From: Mesorhizobium sp. ES1-1
GTDB taxonomy: Bacteria; Pseudomonadota; Alphaproteobacteria; Rhizobiales; Rhizobiaceae
Assembly: GCF_020164785.1 (NCBI RefSeq)
Contig: NZ_JAIUGX010000007.1
Location: 124,001-188,000 of the forward strand
Length of the DNA stretch: 64,000 bases
Direction of reading: 5' to 3'
This document shows positions 1 to 8,166 of the stretch, piece by piece. The position numbers were made by a program, and so were the translations under genes. Position 1 is the stretch's first letter, and each line of letters begins with the position of its first letter. A model generated the notes under the pieces. The model worked only from the letters and a program-made list of their open reading frames with translations. It did not search any database and was not told the origin of the DNA.

Positions 1-1
1 C

Positions 2-781
2 GTCATCGGTGCGCCTGGCTGCGCCCGCAGCCCTAAGGAGAACGGCTTCGACTGGGTGCTCGATCGATTGATCGCGGGCCTGGATGTGACGGCCAAGGAT
101 ATTGCCGGCATGGGGGTGGGCGGGCTTTTGATGGAAATCGCGACTAGGCCGCAGCCGCGCGAGCCATTGCCCGCCAGAACTCTGCTCAAGGTGGCAATTG
201 TCCTGTTGGCCGCGGGCCGGTCGAGCCGCATGGGCGGGCCCAACAAATTGCTGGCGCTGTTCGACGGTGAGCCCCTGGTGCGACGGGCGGCCGAACGCGC
301 TCTCGCCTCGCGGGCCTCCGGCACGATTGTGGTCACCGGTCACCAGCGGGAGCGGGTTCGCGAAACCCTGACGGGACTGGACGTGACCTTCGCCGACAAT
401 CCTGATTTTGCCGAGGGCCTGTCAACGTCTTTGAAGGCGGGCATTGCTTATTTGCCCCAGGACACCGCAGGCGTGATGATCCTGCTCGGCGATATGCCGG
501 GTGTCGGATCGGACGACATCGGCAGGTTGATCGACACGTTCCGCGAGGCGGGGGGCAAGTCGGTGGTGCGCGCTTCGCATCAGGGCAAGCGAGGCAACCC
601 TGTGATTCTGCCGCGCTCGCTGTTTCCAGCGATTGCTCACCTCGAAGGCGACACAGGTGCGCGCCATCTGGTCGAGGCGGAGGGGCTCGACGTCATCGAC
701 GTCGAAATTGGCGAGGCCGCCTCGGTCGATGTCGACACGCGAGAAGCGCTCGAAGGCGCTGGCGGCGTGCTTCAGGATTGA
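2..781 (+). CDS. Molybdopterin-binding / MobA-like nucleotidyltransferase fusion, 5' end outside window
   Basis: The reading frame is open from base 2, so the gene starts before the window. The first ~45 residues (ending in VGGLLMEI) fit the tail of a MoaB/MoeA-type molybdopterin-binding domain. The rest is a MobA/MocA-like NTP-transferase: VAIVLLAAGRSSRMGGPNKLL is the nucleotide-binding loop with the usual LAAGxSxRMGxxK pattern, and LLGDMPGV is the metal-binding acidic motif. Such fusions are known in Rhizobiales and are thought to make cytidylylated molybdenum cofactor (MCD) for xanthine-dehydrogenase-type enzymes. The stop overlaps a possible TTG start of the next gene, so the two may be co-transcribed. 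Substrate (CTP versus GTP) is inferred from the family. Confidence 0.85.
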   Translation, partial: VIGAPGCARSPKENGFDWVLDRLIAGLDVTAKDIAGMGVGGLLMEIATRPQPREPLPARTLLKVAIVLLAAGRSSRMGGPNKLLALFDGEPLVRRAAERALASRASGTIVVTGHQRERVRETLTGLDVTFADNPDFAEGLSTSLKAGIAYLPQDTAGVMILLGDMPGVGSDDIGRLIDTFREAGGKSVVRASHQGKRGNPVILPRSLFPAIAHLEGDTGARHLVEAEGLDVIDVEIGEAASVDVDTREALEGAGGVLQD

Positions 782-867
782 CAAACCCTGACCGGATTAA
801 GCAAGCCTACGGTATGGCTTATCGTTTCATTCCGCCTCGTTTTGCGCTTCTATTCCGCTCGCGGCCG

Positions 868-1758
868 ATGGTAGGTGGGAGGCCATGCCGTGCGTTCCTT
901 ACTGCAGCGCTATTCGTCCTTTCCTCAGCTGCCAATGCCGACACGTCCTTGCTGAGACCGTTCAAAGACGATCTCTTCGCCTATCCGGCCGCGCTGTCAT
1001 CCAATACTGGCGGCGCCTACACGGTCATCGACTACCGGGAGCCGCGCGACATCAACCAGCGCGACGAAGTGCCAGAAAAGCGCGTGCGTGCTCAGTACAC
1101 CGACACCGGCGTGCGCAAGGTGCAGCAGGACCTGATGCTGAAGACCGATGTGGGCGATATAAGGCATATCACCGTGGGCAAGACGGAAGGTGCCCGCATC
1201 ATCGTTCTTTATCTTCACGGGCAGGGCGGTAGCCGCAAGCAAGGCGTTGACGACTTTACATTCGGCGGCAACTTCAACCGGCTGAAGAACCTGATGGCCG
1301 GCAATGGCGGCCTCTATCTCAGTCCGGACTTTCCGGATTTCAGCGACAAGGGCGCGGCGCAGATCGCCGCGTTGATCGATCACTACGCCGGACAGTCCCC
1401 GGGCGCGAAGATCTTTGTGGCCTGCGGCTCGATGGGGGGCGCGCTCTGCTGGAAGCTCGCAGCGCGCAAGGATATGGGCAGCCGTATCGGCGGGCTGCTG
1501 CTGCTCGGTTCATTTTGGGACGACAGTTTTCTGGCAAGTCCCGCCTTCAAGCGGCGCGTCCCGGTTTTCTTCGCCCAGGGAAGCCATGACAAAGTCTTCC
1601 CCGTAGCAAACCAGGAGGCATTCTTCCGCTCCATCCTGTCCAAATCCAAGACCTACCCGACCCGTTTCGTCCGCTTTGAAACGGGCACGCATGGCACACC
1701 GATCCGCATGATCGACTGGCGCGGCACGCTGAACTGGATGCTGACCAAGACGCCTTGA
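868..1758 (+). CDS. Secreted alpha/beta hydrolase
   Basis: A 296-aa protein if started at ATG 868, which gives a clean N-terminal signal peptide (hydrophobic AFLTAALFVLSSA, probable cleavage after ANA). In-frame alternatives are TTG 778, overlapping the previous stop, and ATG 814. The nucleophile elbow is GSMGG, an acidic residue sits in GSHDKVFP and the catalytic histidine in TGTHGTP, all in the normal order for a serine hydrolase of the alpha/beta fold. The likely location is periplasmic. Substrate is unknown; esterase or phospholipase/carboxylesterase-like is as far as the sequence allows. Confidence 0.75.
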   Translation: MVGGRPCRAFLTAALFVLSSAANADTSLLRPFKDDLFAYPAALSSNTGGAYTVIDYREPRDINQRDEVPEKRVRAQYTDTGVRKVQQDLMLKTDVGDIRHITVGKTEGARIIVLYLHGQGGSRKQGVDDFTFGGNFNRLKNLMAGNGGLYLSPDFPDFSDKGAAQIAALIDHYAGQSPGAKIFVACGSMGGALCWKLAARKDMGSRIGGLLLLGSFWDDSFLASPAFKRRVPVFFAQGSHDKVFPVANQEAFFRSILSKSKTYPTRFVRFETGTHGTPIRMIDWRGTLNWMLTKTP

Positions 1759-1786
1759 TCGCGGCTGGGCCCGGTCGGTTCAACCT

Positions 1787-2839
1787 TTACGGCGCGGTGT
1801 TGTAGTCGACCACCGTCTGCGGGTCCTGCTCGCCGTCATAGGATGCGTCGACGTCGTACTGGACCAGCGAGAAATCACCATTGCGAAACAGATAGGTTCC
1901 CGCGCTGGATGCATCGCCGACGCCACGCCATTTGTTGAAGGTGTTGATCGTGTGGGAGTCCGGATCATAGTTGGAATTGACCGCCCACCCAGTCGTTCGG
2001 AAGCCGACAACGTGCATGGACTCCACCTTGCCCTCGCTGTCGTCGTTCACGTAGCGGATATCCATCTCCGGTTCGGTGAATTGCAACTGCCTGACGCCGG
2101 ATATGTCGTCGCTTAGGTAGTAGATGGAGCTTTCATTGTAGGCAGCGGCAGAACAGGAAAATTGGAATAGCCGTGTCTCCTTGTCGGGATCACCCGGCTG
2201 CCCATCCTTGTCCTTGTACTTGATCGAATAGAGCTCCGGCTCAGTGGCTAGCCGGTCCTTGTCGCACTGGCCGCCATAGGTCGCCAGAAAGGCCTTCTTG
2301 GCTTGCTCGAGTGCCGTGTCTTTTTTCGGCGGCGGTGGGCCGTCGCCGCAGCTCGACGGCAGAGATGCCTCGAAATCGGCCGTGGAAGGTTTCAACTCAC
2401 CCTTTTCGATATGGATCGGATCGAATGGAGGCGCTGCCTGGATCCGCGCGTTCACCTGGCGCAGCGTGTAGCAGCCGGCGAATATTTTTTCGCCGCCAGC
2501 CTTGTCTGTGGCGCGGATCGCAACAGGGACACTGTAGTAGATGCTGCCGGCGGCGCCTTCATTCGATACCGCGCCGGTTTCCACCTCGACCTTGTCGGTA
2601 CCGTCATAGCCCTTGACAAAAGCGTCGAAATCCTTCGCCGGCTTCGCCTCTCCGAAGTACCCCCATGCACGAGCGAATTCGTGCCGGTTGATGGCGCTGT
2701 AAAGCGAGCGGATAACTGCATCGGCGCTTGACCGATCGTCGATATACGGCGCTTCGGCCGCAGCGTCGGCATCCATCGCCGTGTGGCCTGATGTCGGGAT
2801 GGTGAGAAGGGCTGCGGCTGCGAATAGGACGCGTCTCAT
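1787..2839 (-). CDS. Secreted protein, possibly DUF1176-like
   Basis: 350 aa with an N-terminal signal peptide (FAAAALLTIPTSGHTA). Two parts are visible: an N-terminal ~110-residue region (AVIRSLYSAINRHEFARAWGYF) of the type seen in extracytoplasmic proteins of the NTF2-like kind, and a C-terminal half after a proline/lysine linker that resembles DUF1176 in its repeated aromatic strands and paired cysteines. It is convergent with the hydrolase upstream in the map and divergent from the DUF1993 gene. No catalytic motif is recognised; a periplasmic structural or inhibitor-like role is only a guess. Confidence 0.6.
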   Translation of the reverse strand: MRRVLFAAAALLTIPTSGHTAMDADAAAEAPYIDDRSSADAVIRSLYSAINRHEFARAWGYFGEAKPAKDFDAFVKGYDGTDKVEVETGAVSNEGAAGSIYYSVPVAIRATDKAGGEKIFAGCYTLRQVNARIQAAPPFDPIHIEKGELKPSTADFEASLPSSCGDGPPPPKKDTALEQAKKAFLATYGGQCDKDRLATEPELYSIKYKDKDGQPGDPDKETRLFQFSCSAAAYNESSIYYLSDDISGVRQLQFTEPEMDIRYVNDDSEGKVESMHVVGFRTTGWAVNSNYDPDSHTINTFNKWRGVGDASSAGTYLFRNGDFSLVQYDVDASYDGEQDPQTVVDYNTAP

Positions 2840-2978
2840 CGGGTGACCTCCGCCTGATGGGTAGATTCTATCGTGCGGATTGCGGCAAGGTGGTGACGCC
2901 GCACGGGCAAGCTTGAAGAATCGGCCGCGGAGGCGCTACGTCCCCTACGCCGGCGTTCGGCCGGACGGGAGATTTGAC

Positions 2979-3485
2979 GTGACGATATCGATGTACGAGG
3001 CATCCGTGCCTGTGTTTTCGGCAAGGCTGAAGGCACTTTCCAATGTGCTGGCGACGGCAGAACAGAATGCGCTCGAGCGCAAGATCGATCCGCAGGTGTT
3101 TTTGACATTCCGGCTGGCGCCCGACATGTATGCGTTGACCAGGCAGGTCCAGATTGCCACCGATCACGCCAAGGGCGCACCCTCGCGTCTGGCCCGTCGG
3201 GAAGTGCCGAAATACGAGGATAACGAGGCTAGCTTCGCCGATCTTCAGGCACGCATCGCCAAGACGACTACCCATCTAGAAACATTTTCGACCGCCGATT
3301 TCGACGGGTCCGACGACAGGATGATCGAGTTGAAGCTTGGCGGCCGCGAAACCACGTTGAGCGGCATGCAGTATCTGCTGCATCTCGCCATGCCCAATTT
3401 CTACTTCCACATCACGACGGCATACGACATCCTTCGCCACAACGGCGTGCCGCTCGGCAAGGCCACCTTCATCGGAGCGCGTTGA
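2979..3485 (+). CDS. DUF1993 family protein
   Basis: 168 aa from GTG 2979, chosen because GGGAGA lies 5 nt before it and because the family usually starts a few residues before the MYEASVPVF motif. The body matches DUF1993 (DinB-like four-helix fold): MYEASVPVFSARLKALSNVL at the start, PDMYALTRQVQIATDHAKG in the middle, and a C-terminal NFYFHITTAYDILRHNGVPLGK. The His in the ITTAYDILRHNG helix and the earlier H in TDHAKG are where DinB-type proteins bind metal. The function of the family is not established. ATG 2991 is a possible alternative start. Confidence 0.8.
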   Translation: MTISMYEASVPVFSARLKALSNVLATAEQNALERKIDPQVFLTFRLAPDMYALTRQVQIATDHAKGAPSRLARREVPKYEDNEASFADLQARIAKTTTHLETFSTADFDGSDDRMIELKLGGRETTLSGMQYLLHLAMPNFYFHITTAYDILRHNGVPLGKATFIGAR

Positions 3486-3501
3486 GATTTCAGTTTTTCA
3501 C

Positions 3502-3527
3502 GATGTCCCGGACCCGTCCGGGACATC
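3502..3527. repeat. Perfect 12-bp inverted repeat between convergent genes
   Basis: GATGTCCCGGAC is followed after 2 nt by its exact reverse complement, 17 nt past the DUF1993 stop and 14 nt past the DUF1127-like stop. It could terminate both transcripts, but neither side is followed by a run of T, so a classical intrinsic terminator is not clear. Confidence 0.6.
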
Positions 3528-3540
3528 CTGGACTGGTTGC

Positions 3541-3705
3541 TCAACGTGTCGACATCTCGCGGGCGATGCGTGGGAAGTCCGCCGGCTTGATGCCGATGTC
3601 GGCTCGGTCGGCATTGCTCATCGAATGAAGCACGGCAAGTGCCGCTCTGTAACGCAGCTGTTCTTGTGGACGCGGTCTTGCGAACATTTCAGTGAAGAAA
3701 CCCAT
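3541..3705 (-). CDS. Small DUF1127-like protein, 54 aa
   Basis: A short gene easily missed by length cut-offs. Read on the minus strand from ATG 3705 to TGA 3541 it gives a 54-aa protein beginning MGFFTEMFARPRPQEQLRYR and ending ADFPRIAREMSTR. The spacing of a helical basic N-terminus and a C-terminal (A)DIGIKPADFPRIA segment matches the short DUF1127 proteins of rhizobia, whose C-terminal L-x-D-I/M-G-I motif is conserved. Some DUF1127 proteins in alphaproteobacteria act in RNA turnover and phosphate or stress adaptation; whether this one does is unknown. A good start with no competing frame supports it. Confidence 0.65.
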   Translation of the reverse strand: MGFFTEMFARPRPQEQLRYRAALAVLHSMSNADRADIGIKPADFPRIAREMSTR

Positions 3706-3894
3706 ATTGAGCCCCCGATCAGATCCTCCACGCCCGCACTATAGGTGAATCGTGACGATTGTGCAGTGCAACATAAGCATGCCAGCCATGTCCTGAGGGA
3801 TGCAGAACTGCCGTGGACGAGATCCTCCACGGGTTGGCAATCCTGTCCTTGATCGCCAAAAGGTGCTGAGCCGAGACAAGAGAGAGGTGGGACA

Positions 3895-5163
3895 ATGGTG
3901 GGTTTTGCAATCGAGGCGATACGGGGGAAATTTCCCGCTCTCGCCCTGACCGACAGCGGCCGCCGCCGAATTTATCTCGACAATCCAGCCGGCACTCAGG
4001 TGCCGCAGTCCGTGGCCGACGCGGTGTCGCGCTGCCTGCTCACAACCAATGCCAATCTCGGCGGCTACTTCGAAACCACGATCGCAGCTCAAGCCGTAGT
4101 CGACGGAGCGCATCAGGCGATGGCCGATTTTCTTGGCGCGGCGAGCCCCGAGGAAATCATCATCGGCGCCAATATGACGACGCTGACCTATCACATGTCG
4201 CGGACGCTCGGCAGGACGATGCAGCCGGGGGACGAGATTATTCTCACCCGCATGGACCATGAGGGCAATGTGTCGCCCTGGCTGCAACTCGCCGAGGATC
4301 TCGGCTTGGTCGTGCGTTGGTTGCCGTACGATGACGGGAGCTGGCAGGTCGAGGAAGCGACGCTTTCCGGCTTGCTGTCGCAGAAGACACGGCTGGTTGC
4401 GCTCAACTACGCCAGCAATCTGACCGGTTCGATCAACCGGGTGAAATCGTTGACCAAGCTCGCAAGGCAGGCCGGTGCGCTGGTCTATGTAGATGCCGTC
4501 CAGTTCGCGCCGCATGGCCTGATCGATGTGCAGGACCTCGGTTGCGATTTCCTGATCTGCTCGGCCTATAAATTCTTCGGTCCGCATCTGGGCATATTGT
4601 GGGGCCGGCGCGATGTCATCGCTGGCTTGGCACCCTACAAATGCCGCTGTTCATCCAATGGTCTGCCGGAACGGTTCGAGCTTGGCACGCCGCAGATCGA
4701 ACTGATGGCCGGCCTGACGGCGGCGGTGGATTATTTCGCCGGGCTGGGGGAGGCAGCGGGTGAGAGTGGATCGCGCAGGCATAAGATCGCCAAGGCGTTC
4801 GAGGTCGCCATCGCCTATGAGAATCCGCTGGCGCAAAGGCTGATCGACGGGCTGTCCGACATTCCGGGCCTGACAGTCCACGGCATCACCGATCCGAAGC
4901 GGCTTAGCGATCGCGTGCCGACGGTCTCTTTTACCGTTGACGGCATCGTGCCCGAGACGATCGTCCGGCAGATGAACGCCGAGAACATCTTCCTCTGGTC
5001 GGGTCACAACTACGCTTGGGAGATCGTCCACCAGCTCGGCATTCCCGCCGAGCATGGCGTGGTCCGCATCGGCATCGCTCACTACAACACTTCAGCCGAG
5101 ATCGAGGAGACGCTGGAGAGCGTTCACCGTGTCATCGCCATGCTCAGGCAGCAGCGTTCCTGA
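3895..5163 (+). CDS. Cysteine desulfurase-like PLP enzyme (aminotransferase class V, SufS-type)
   Basis: 422 aa, ATG 3895 preceded by AGAGAGG. It has the class V fold signatures: IYLDNPAGTQVP near residue 26, YVDAVQFAPHG with the PLP-ring aspartate, and SAYKFFGPHLG with the Schiff-base lysine. The family is annotated as cysteine desulfurase-like, but the SufS active-site loop (RxGxxCA with the catalytic Cys) is not visible; instead the C-terminal region reads LWSGHNYAWEIV. A role in Fe-S assembly is therefore doubtful and a lyase or aminotransferase on another amino acid is possible. It is transcribed alone, away from suf genes. Confidence 0.8.
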   Translation: MVGFAIEAIRGKFPALALTDSGRRRIYLDNPAGTQVPQSVADAVSRCLLTTNANLGGYFETTIAAQAVVDGAHQAMADFLGAASPEEIIIGANMTTLTYHMSRTLGRTMQPGDEIILTRMDHEGNVSPWLQLAEDLGLVVRWLPYDDGSWQVEEATLSGLLSQKTRLVALNYASNLTGSINRVKSLTKLARQAGALVYVDAVQFAPHGLIDVQDLGCDFLICSAYKFFGPHLGILWGRRDVIAGLAPYKCRCSSNGLPERFELGTPQIELMAGLTAAVDYFAGLGEAAGESGSRRHKIAKAFEVAIAYENPLAQRLIDGLSDIPGLTVHGITDPKRLSDRVPTVSFTVDGIVPETIVRQMNAENIFLWSGHNYAWEIVHQLGIPAEHGVVRIGIAHYNTSAEIEETLESVHRVIAMLRQQRS

Positions 5164-5175
5164 CGCTGCTCGACC

Positions 5176-6204
5176 TTACCGCGCCGTGCCGGCGAAACCG
5201 GTCAGGAAGGCGGTGAGGTTGTCGCCAAGTTCATCGCAGAGATAGCCGCCTTCCTGGACGATCACTGTCGGCAGGCCGAGCTTGGCCACGGCCTCGCCGA
5301 TGCGTGAGAAGCCCGGCGTCGTCACTGAAAGTCCGCCGAACGGATCGCCCTCGAAGGCGTCGAGCCCGAGCGCCACGACCAGCGCCTCGGGTGCAAAGGC
5401 TTGAATGCGCTGGGACGCCACCCTCAGAGCCTCCAGAAAGACCCCGTCGGCGGATTTGCGCGGCAGCGGCAGGTTGAAATTATACCCAAGGCCCGCGCCC
5501 TCGCCACGTTCGTCGGCGTGACCCCAGAAGAACGGGTAGAAGCGCACCGGGTCTGCATGCAGCGAGACGGTCAGCACATCGGAACGCGCATAGAAAATGC
5601 CTTGCGTGCCGTTGCCATGGTGCAAATCCACATCGAGGATCGCCACCCGTGCGGCCTGCTTGCGCAGAACTTCAGCAGCGACCGCCGAATTGTTGATGAA
5701 GCAGAACCCGCCGGCGACATCGGCAAAGGCGTGGTGGCCGGGCGGCCGGCACAGCGCATAGGCCGCCTGCGCGCCAGCTAAGACGCACTCCGCCGCGCCG
5801 ACGGCGCTCCAGGCGCTCCAAAGCGCGCTCTGCCACGTATCGCTGGAGATGGGGCAAGCGGTATCGGCCATGTGATAGCCGGCTTGGCCGACCGCCGAGG
5901 CCGGATAGGAGCCGTTGCGCGCGATCGGATGGATGTTCGGGATCACTTCCGCGGAGGCGCCTTCTATGCGTTGCCAGCGCGTGAAGATATGCTCGAGAAA
6001 ATCGAGATATTCCGGCGTGTGCACAGCGGCCACCGGACCAAGCCCATATTCGCGCGGACGTTCGATGGTGCAGCCGGCAGCTAACGCTCCGGCCAGTAAC
6101 CTCGCGGCGCGTTCCGGCTGTTCCGGATTGGGCTGCGCCGCACCGCTGGAGAGAAAGGCCTTGGGATCGTGGCGCTTCTGTTCCTCGGCGAAGAACGCTT
6201 TCAT
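5176..6204 (-). CDS. Acetylpolyamine amidohydrolase (class II histone-deacetylase fold)
   Basis: 342 aa. Removes acetyl groups from acetylated polyamines or related amines with a zinc site. The active site is complete: tandem histidines H157/H158 in CRPPGHHAF, zinc ligands D193 and H195 in DVDLHHGNGTQ, D282 in GLDAFEGDP, and the transition-state tyrosine Y321 in QEGGY. This spacing is very close to the characterised Mycoplana ramosa enzyme. The start overlaps the GNAT gene stop by 4 bp (ATGA), so the two are translationally coupled and belong to a four-gene operon with the aminotransferase and amidase. The natural substrate is inferred. Confidence 0.88.
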   Translation of the reverse strand: MKAFFAEEQKRHDPKAFLSSGAAQPNPEQPERAARLLAGALAAGCTIERPREYGLGPVAAVHTPEYLDFLEHIFTRWQRIEGASAEVIPNIHPIARNGSYPASAVGQAGYHMADTACPISSDTWQSALWSAWSAVGAAECVLAGAQAAYALCRPPGHHAFADVAGGFCFINNSAVAAEVLRKQAARVAILDVDLHHGNGTQGIFYARSDVLTVSLHADPVRFYPFFWGHADERGEGAGLGYNFNLPLPRKSADGVFLEALRVASQRIQAFAPEALVVALGLDAFEGDPFGGLSVTTPGFSRIGEAVAKLGLPTVIVQEGGYLCDELGDNLTAFLTGFAGTAR

Positions 6205-6710
6205 TCCTGCTCCCCGGTGTTGGGCGCGTCGGCAAAGGCGAAGAAGGCCTCGCCGATGATCTTGTGCGTCTGCTCGTAGCTCGACCAGGCGATGCCAAGC
6301 CGACCATAGAAGGCCTTGGCGCCCTCATTGTCGGTATCGACCGAGAGCCTCAGATAGACACCGCCTTGCTTCCGGCACTCTGCCGCGACGGACCGAAGGA
6401 GACGCTCGCCGATCCTGCGGCCGCGAAACCGGTCCTCGACATAGAGGTCCTGCACATAGACGCCGGGCCGTCCCATCCAGGTGGAAAAGATCGGAAAATG
6501 CAGGCACAGGCCGGCGAATTCCCCGTCCACCTCTGCGATCAGGGTGGAGAAGGCCGGCTTTTCGCCAAAGCCGTAGGTTCTGAGATCGTCGGCCGTCGAG
6601 ATGATCTCTTGCGGCGCGCCGATATGCGTGCCGAGCTTCAGGATCGCAGCGTGGATCGTTTCCACGTCTTCGATCCGGCCCGGGCGAAGGACGATTGTGA
6701 CAGCGGTCAT
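6201..6710 (-). CDS. GNAT family N-acetyltransferase
   Basis: 169 aa. The acetyl-CoA binding motif A is seen as VYVQDLYVEDRFRGRRIGERLL (R/Q-x-x-G-x-G/A type), followed by the DTDNEGAKAFYGRLGI motif B and the C-terminal aromatic strand. Overall architecture and length match the spermidine/diamine N-acetyltransferase group (IFSTWMGRPGVYVQDLYV is typical of it). Its position directly before an acetylpolyamine deacetylase in the same operon suggests amine acylation as part of the same pathway. Substrate inferred from context. Confidence 0.85.
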   Translation of the reverse strand: MTAVTIVLRPGRIEDVETIHAAILKLGTHIGAPQEIISTADDLRTYGFGEKPAFSTLIAEVDGEFAGLCLHFPIFSTWMGRPGVYVQDLYVEDRFRGRRIGERLLRSVAAECRKQGGVYLRLSVDTDNEGAKAFYGRLGIAWSSYEQTHKIIGEAFFAFADAPNTGEQE

Positions 6711-6779
6711 CGCCGGATCCGCGCCAAAGCTGCGGTGGGCACGTTGGCGCAGGCGATGACCTTTCGCGGCGCCGTTCTT

Positions 6780-8165
6780 TTAACCATGGGCGTCAACCGG
6801 CAGGTCGAGCTCGGATGCCAGTACCTCCAGCGAGTCGCCGATGATGGAAACGATCTCGCCGACCTGTTCGCCGGTCACGATCATCGGCGGCGCAACCATG
6901 AAATTATCGCTGTCGACGCCGCCCTTGACCCTGCGGCCGTAGATGATCAGCCCGCGCTCGTAAGCGAGGTCGAGCAACCGCTGCGTGGCTTTCTTGTCCT
7001 GGTCGATGGGCCGCAGCGTATCGGGGTCGGCAACCATCTCGACGCCGGTGAGCAATCCCTTGCCGCGGACGTCGGCCATGAATGGGAAGCGCTTGGCCAA
7101 CCCCTTGAGCCCGTCCATCAGCACGTCGCCCATGGCCGCCGCATTGGCGATCAGGTCGAGGCGGTCCATTTCGCCGAGCACGGCAAGGCCGGCGGCGCAG
7201 GCAAGTGGGTTGCCTGCATAAGTGTGGCCGTGCTGGAAGCCACCTGAGGCGAGCAACGGCTCTACCAGGCGCATGGGGGCGGCGAGGGCGCCGAGCGGCG
7301 CGTAGCCCGAACCCAGACCCTTCGACAGGGCGACGATGTCGGGTTTGCAGTTCCAGTGGTCTCCGCCGAGGAACTTGCCGGTGCGTCCGGCACCGCTCAT
7401 CACTTCGTCATGGATCAGCAGGATGCCGTAGCGGTCGCAGATCTCGCGAATGCGCGGATAATAGCTGTCCGGCGCCACCAGTGCCGCGGTCGCCGCGCCC
7501 CCGATCGGCTCCATGATGAAAGCGACCACGCTCTCCGGACCTTCGGCGAGGATCGTGTCCTCCAGCATGTCGGCATAGCGCACGCCGCGCTGTTCCATGG
7601 ACAAATTATCGCGGTCGCGCCATGCGGTCGGCGCGGGCACCGTAGGCATCGGCCGCATCATCGGCTCGAAGGTTTCGGTCAGCGCGTCGTCGCCGGTGAT
7701 GGACAGCGAACCCAGCGTGCCGCCATGATAGGAGGGAAAGCGCGTGATCACCTTCCAGCGGTTGGCTTGGCCGGTGGCCACCGCCCACTGCCGGGCCAGC
7801 TTTATGCAGGATTCCGTCGCCTCGGAGCCGCCCGAAACGAAGAAGATGCGGTCCATGCCTTCGGGGAGCTTCCCTGCCAGTTCGCGCGCGAGCTCTTCCG
7901 CCGGTTCGTTCTCGAAATGCAGTCGGTAGGCGAAGGTGGCTCGGTCCATCTGCTTTTTCATGGCGTCGAGCACGTTGCGGTTTGAATGGCCGATATTGGC
8001 GACCATCGGCCCGCTCGATCCATCGATGAAACGGCGGCCGTCCTGCGTCCACATATAGATGCCTTCGGCGCGGTCGATGAGCGGCCGGCGCAGGCTGGAA
8101 AGGTAGAACAGGTGCGATTGACGCCTTGCTTCGGGGTCTTGAGCGGCGGTCTGGACTGTCGACAT
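6780..8165 (-). CDS. Class III (omega-type) PLP aminotransferase
   Basis: 461 aa. Fold-type I aminotransferase of class III: FVSGGSEATESCIKLARQ binds the PLP phosphate, D253 in IHDEVMSGAGRTGKF contacts the ring nitrogen, and K282 in VALSKGLGSGY forms the Schiff base. The family moves amino groups from amines or omega-amino acids to pyruvate or 2-oxoglutarate. Its start lies 1 nt beyond the stop of the amidase upstream, indicating tight coupling; a 69-nt gap separates it from the GNAT gene. The likely job is transamination of an amine released by the flanking amidohydrolases. Confidence 0.9.
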   Translation of the reverse strand: MSTVQTAAQDPEARRQSHLFYLSSLRRPLIDRAEGIYMWTQDGRRFIDGSSGPMVANIGHSNRNVLDAMKKQMDRATFAYRLHFENEPAEELARELAGKLPEGMDRIFFVSGGSEATESCIKLARQWAVATGQANRWKVITRFPSYHGGTLGSLSITGDDALTETFEPMMRPMPTVPAPTAWRDRDNLSMEQRGVRYADMLEDTILAEGPESVVAFIMEPIGGAATAALVAPDSYYPRIREICDRYGILLIHDEVMSGAGRTGKFLGGDHWNCKPDIVALSKGLGSGYAPLGALAAPMRLVEPLLASGGFQHGHTYAGNPLACAAGLAVLGEMDRLDLIANAAAMGDVLMDGLKGLAKRFPFMADVRGKGLLTGVEMVADPDTLRPIDQDKKATQRLLDLAYERGLIIYGRRVKGGVDSDNFMVAPPMIVTGEQVGEIVSIIGDSLEVLASELDLPVDAHG

Positions 8166-8166
8166 G

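Noticed and set aside
3719..3910. 63-70 codon minus-strand frames before the SufS-like gene
   Set aside because: They overlap the start and Shine-Dalgarno region of the 422-aa gene and have no motif.
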